A DNA stretch of 8,010 bases from JAGLOK01 sp023139005. Lineage in GTDB: Bacteria; Bacillota; Clostridia; Christensenellales; UMGS416. The notes beneath the pieces are model-generated. The model was given only the letters and a program-made list of their open reading frames with translations. It had not been told where the DNA came from and ran no database searches. Location of the stretch: NCBI GenBank assembly GCA_030637745.1, contig DAOWFX010000099.1, forward strand, positions 1 to 8,010, given 5' to 3'. A program made the translations under genes and the position numbers. Of this stretch, positions 6,136-8,010 are shown piece after piece (positions within the stretch are counted from its first letter, which is position 1; every line of letters starts with the position of its first letter).

Positions 6136-7881
6136 ATGTCAAATATGATTTCTATAACGATAGATGACCAGAAAATGCAAGTGCCGAAAAATACTACTGT
6201 ATTGAAGGCGGCGCGCGAGGCGGGTATTGATATCCCCACCCTCTGCTACCTTGAAGGGATTAACCAGATCGGCTCATGCAGACTATGCGTAGTGGATGTG
6301 GGTGCACGTAGCTTGCTTGCTGCATGTACATTGGTGGTGGAAGAAGATATGGTCGTAAAGACCAACACTGCGCAAATTCGCGAAGCGCGTAAGCTGAACA
6401 TGGAGTTGATACTATCAAACCATGACCGTGAATGCTTGAGCTGTCCTCGTAACCAAACCTGCGAATTGCAGAAGGTTTCAAATGAGCTGGGTATCGATGA
6501 TATCTGGTATGAAGGTGAGGACATTGACTTTAACTATCCACTAGACTATACATCCCATGCGCTTGTGCGTGACCCTAACAAATGCATACTTTGTCGCAGA
6601 TGTGTGGCGGCGTGTGAAGGGGTGCAAGGCATCGGTGTTATCGGGCCAACTGAGCGTGGATTTGACACGATCGTTGAGCCTGTGTTCGGAAAGTCAATCG
6701 GCGATGTGAACTGCATCAACTGTGGCCAATGTGTACAGGCATGCCCTGTTGGCGCACTAACTGTAGCAGACCAGACACAACAAGTATGGGACGCACTGTC
6801 AGATCCTGACATTCACGTGGTGGTACAAACTGCACCTGCTGTTCGCGCAGCACTCGGTGAATCGTTCGGTATGCCTATCGGAACACGCGTCACAGGAAAG
6901 ATGGTCGCAGCGCTTAAACGTTTGGGATTTGACCGTGTGTTTGACACTGACTTTGCAGCAGATCTATGCATCATGGAAGAAGGCACGGAGCTACTGCATC
7001 GCTTAAAAGATGGCGGCGTACTACCGATGATTACCTCATGTTCTGCAGGCTGGATTAAGTACATGGAGCACAACTACCACGACTTTATCCCCAACATGTC
7101 AACATGCAGAAGCCCTCAACAGATGATGGGTGCAATCATGAAATCGTACTATGCTGATATGAATGACATTGACCCAAAGAAGATATTCTCCGTGGCTGTG
7201 ATGCCGTGCTCTGCTAAAAAGTTTGAAGCACAACGTCCTGAAATGGGCGATGACGTAGACGTCGTAATCACCACACGTGAATTTGCACGCATGATAAAAG
7301 AAGCACGCTTAAACTTCAACAAACTGCCCGACGCTGAGTTTGACCCGATATTCGGTGACTCCACAGGCGCAGGCGTACTCTTTGGAACAACAGGCGGCGT
7401 AATGGAAGCAGCCCTTCGTACCGTGTATGAAGTGTCCACAGGAAAAGCTTTGGACAACGTTGTATTTTCCGAAGTACGTGGCATGGCGGGTATCCGCGAA
7501 GCGACAATCGACTTAGATGGATTGTCTGTCAAGGTAGCGATCGCCCATGGAACAAAGCATGCACAAAAGCTTCTGGATGCAATCCGTGCTGGTGAAAAGG
7601 AATACCATTTCATCGAGATCATGGCATGCCCAGGTGGCTGCATAAACGGTGGTGGACAGCCTCCGATATCCAATGAAATCCGCATGGAATGTGACTTCAA
7701 AACGCTACGCTCTCAAGCTCTGTTTGAAGAGGACGAAGCAAAAGTCATCCGTAAGTCTCACGAGAATCCATCGATCAAGAAGATCTACGATGAGTTCTTG
7801 GGTGAGCCTAATGGAAAGAGATCGCATGAGCTTCTACATACTAAGTATGTCAAGAGAGACAAGTTTAGAACAACTGAGTAG
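6136..7881 (+). CDS. hydA: NAD(H)-linked [FeFe] hydrogenase, catalytic subunit HydA
   Basis: This 581-residue enzyme reversibly makes H2 from protons and electrons in the cytoplasm. The domains run as follows: a plant-ferredoxin-like [2Fe-2S] (Cys37, Cys48, Cys51, Cys64); a His-ligated [4Fe-4S] (His96, Cys100, Cys103, Cys109); two ferredoxin-type [4Fe-4S] clusters (Cys150/153/156/160 and Cys193/196/199/203); then the H-cluster domain, and a C-terminal small-subunit-like part (DEFLGEPNGKRSHELLHTKY). The H-cluster motifs are L1 TSCSAGW (300-306), L2 MPCSAKKFE (356-364, Cys358, Lys361) and L3 MACPGGCINGGG (496-507, Cys498, Cys502). L1 differs from the classical TSCCPxW. The protein ends without the extra C-terminal [2Fe-2S] domain that, as I recall, the longer Thermotoga HydA has. 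The start at 6136 has AAGGAGA (6123-6129), which overlaps the hydB stop. The order hydC-hydB-hydA and the partners make a trimeric, probably electron-bifurcating, NADH- and ferredoxin-dependent enzyme likely. Bifurcation itself cannot be read from sequence. Confidence 0.94.
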   Translation: MSNMISITIDDQKMQVPKNTTVLKAAREAGIDIPTLCYLEGINQIGSCRLCVVDVGARSLLAACTLVVEEDMVVKTNTAQIREARKLNMELILSNHDRECLSCPRNQTCELQKVSNELGIDDIWYEGEDIDFNYPLDYTSHALVRDPNKCILCRRCVAACEGVQGIGVIGPTERGFDTIVEPVFGKSIGDVNCINCGQCVQACPVGALTVADQTQQVWDALSDPDIHVVVQTAPAVRAALGESFGMPIGTRVTGKMVAALKRLGFDRVFDTDFAADLCIMEEGTELLHRLKDGGVLPMITSCSAGWIKYMEHNYHDFIPNMSTCRSPQQMMGAIMKSYYADMNDIDPKKIFSVAVMPCSAKKFEAQRPEMGDDVDVVITTREFARMIKEARLNFNKLPDAEFDPIFGDSTGAGVLFGTTGGVMEAALRTVYEVSTGKALDNVVFSEVRGMAGIREATIDLDGLSVKVAIAHGTKHAQKLLDAIRAGEKEYHFIEIMACPGGCINGGGQPPISNEIRMECDFKTLRSQALFEEDEAKVIRKSHENPSIKKIYDEFLGEPNGKRSHELLHTKYVKRDKFRTTE

Positions 7882-7882
7882 C

Positions 7883-7894
7883 GGGCTTGCGCCC
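7883..7894 (+). other. Short GC hairpin directly after the hydA stop codon
   Basis: GGGC (7883-7886) pairs with GCCC (7891-7894) around a 4-nt loop. It begins 1 nt after the stop codon of hydA. It is short, and a U tract does not follow, so by itself it is not a terminator. It might protect the 3' end or belong to the larger structured region that follows. Confidence 0.4.
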
Positions 7895-7896
7895 TA

Positions 7897-7919
7897 TCGA
7901 TTCCGATAAAGTGAATCGA
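7897..7919 (+). other. Second potential hairpin downstream of hydA
   Basis: TCGATTC (7897-7903) and GAATCGA (7913-7919) form a perfect 7-bp stem with a 9-nt loop. No T run follows. It lies between the hairpin beside the stop codon and the larger stem-loop starting near 7935. Confidence 0.45.
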
Positions 7920-7934
7920 AATCGAGTGTCTTGA

Positions 7935-7983
7935 AAATTGTCACGAACTCCGAATCACAGATTCTCGTGCTTCCTGACAATTT
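7935..7983 (+). terminator. Large stem-loop downstream of hydA, possible atypical terminator
   Basis: AAATTGTCA (7935-7943) pairs perfectly with TGACAATTT (7975-7983). Inside it, GAATC (7952-7956) pairs with GATTC (7960-7964) around the loop ACA, and CGA (7944-7946) can pair with TCG (7965-7967). The structure is followed by CCGCTTTTG, only a short T run, so it is weaker than the terminator at 3408-3436. It could end the hyd operon, act as a 3' stability structure, or belong to an element that continues beyond the window. Confidence 0.45.
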
Positions 7984-8010
7984 CCGCTTTTGATAGTAAA
8001 TAGACTGGGT

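Noticed and set aside
7149..7700. Long minus-strand open frame opposite hydA (183 codons)
   Set aside because: It lies entirely opposite conserved H-cluster coding sequence, has no recognisable motif, and reads as a shadow of hydA codon usage. The similar frame at 5572-6051 opposite hydB is rejected for the same reason.
6136..7881. HydA as a sensory (HydS-like) [FeFe] hydrogenase
   Set aside because: Sensory forms usually carry PAS or other signalling domains and lack this N-terminal cluster set. Here the catalytic layout and operon partners are those of the trimeric NAD(H)-linked enzyme.
7649..7909. Plus-strand open frame overlapping the end of hydA
   Set aside because: It lies inside hydA in another frame, with basic, low-complexity composition and no ribosome site, so it is a shadow.
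1..8010. CRISPR arrays, tRNA or rRNA genes, insertion sequences
   Set aside because: No regularly spaced repeats, no cloverleaf-like sequence with a TTCGA arm in the right frame, and no transposase-like reading frame was seen on either strand.

Overview
The window looks like part of a chromosome from a strictly anaerobic, low-GC Gram-positive bacterium of the Clostridia type. The grounds are purine-rich Shine-Dalgarno sites, Gram-positive style lipoprotein signals, an oxygen-sensitive [FeFe] hydrogenase and a Rex-type operator. Genus cannot be told from the sequence. All supported genes lie on the + strand, in two transcription units.

Region 1 (about 1-3436) is AT-rich. A good promoter (TTGCCT, 17 bp, TATAAT with an extended TG) leads into two consecutive genes for secreted lipoproteins. 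The first (109-1458) has an unrecognised body. The second (1510-3360) carries degenerate WG repeats. The two share almost the same leader, lipobox and first linker residues although the rest of the proteins looks unrelated. A clear intrinsic terminator (3408-3436) ends this unit.

Region 2 (3437-3797) is a non-coding control region. It contains an extended -10 promoter candidate, a second weaker promoter candidate, and an 18-bp near-perfect palindrome (3664-3681) that fits the binding site of Rex, the NADH/NAD+-sensing repressor.

Region 3 (3798-7881) is a tight operon, hydC-hydB-hydA, for a trimeric NAD(H)-linked [FeFe] hydrogenase of the kind known to be electron-bifurcating. HydC is a NuoE-like [2Fe-2S] protein. 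HydB is a NuoF-like NADH/FMN subunit with extra iron-sulfur clusters. HydA is the catalytic subunit, with a [2Fe-2S], a His-ligated [4Fe-4S], two ferredoxin-type [4Fe-4S] clusters and the H-cluster domain. In known complexes such enzymes couple H2 formation to joint oxidation of NADH and reduced ferredoxin, or run the reverse. A Rex site in front of this operon makes sense: high NADH would lift repression and give a route to dispose of electrons as H2. The maturation genes (hydE, hydF, hydG) are not in the window.

Region 4 (7882-8010) holds three successive potential hairpins after hydA and no recognisable gene.

The most notable points are the Rex operator, the unusual L1 motif of HydA (TSCSAGW, where classical enzymes have TSCCPxW), and the shared leader of the two lipoproteins. 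I did not find evidence for a wholly new system. The least explained part is the lipoprotein pair.
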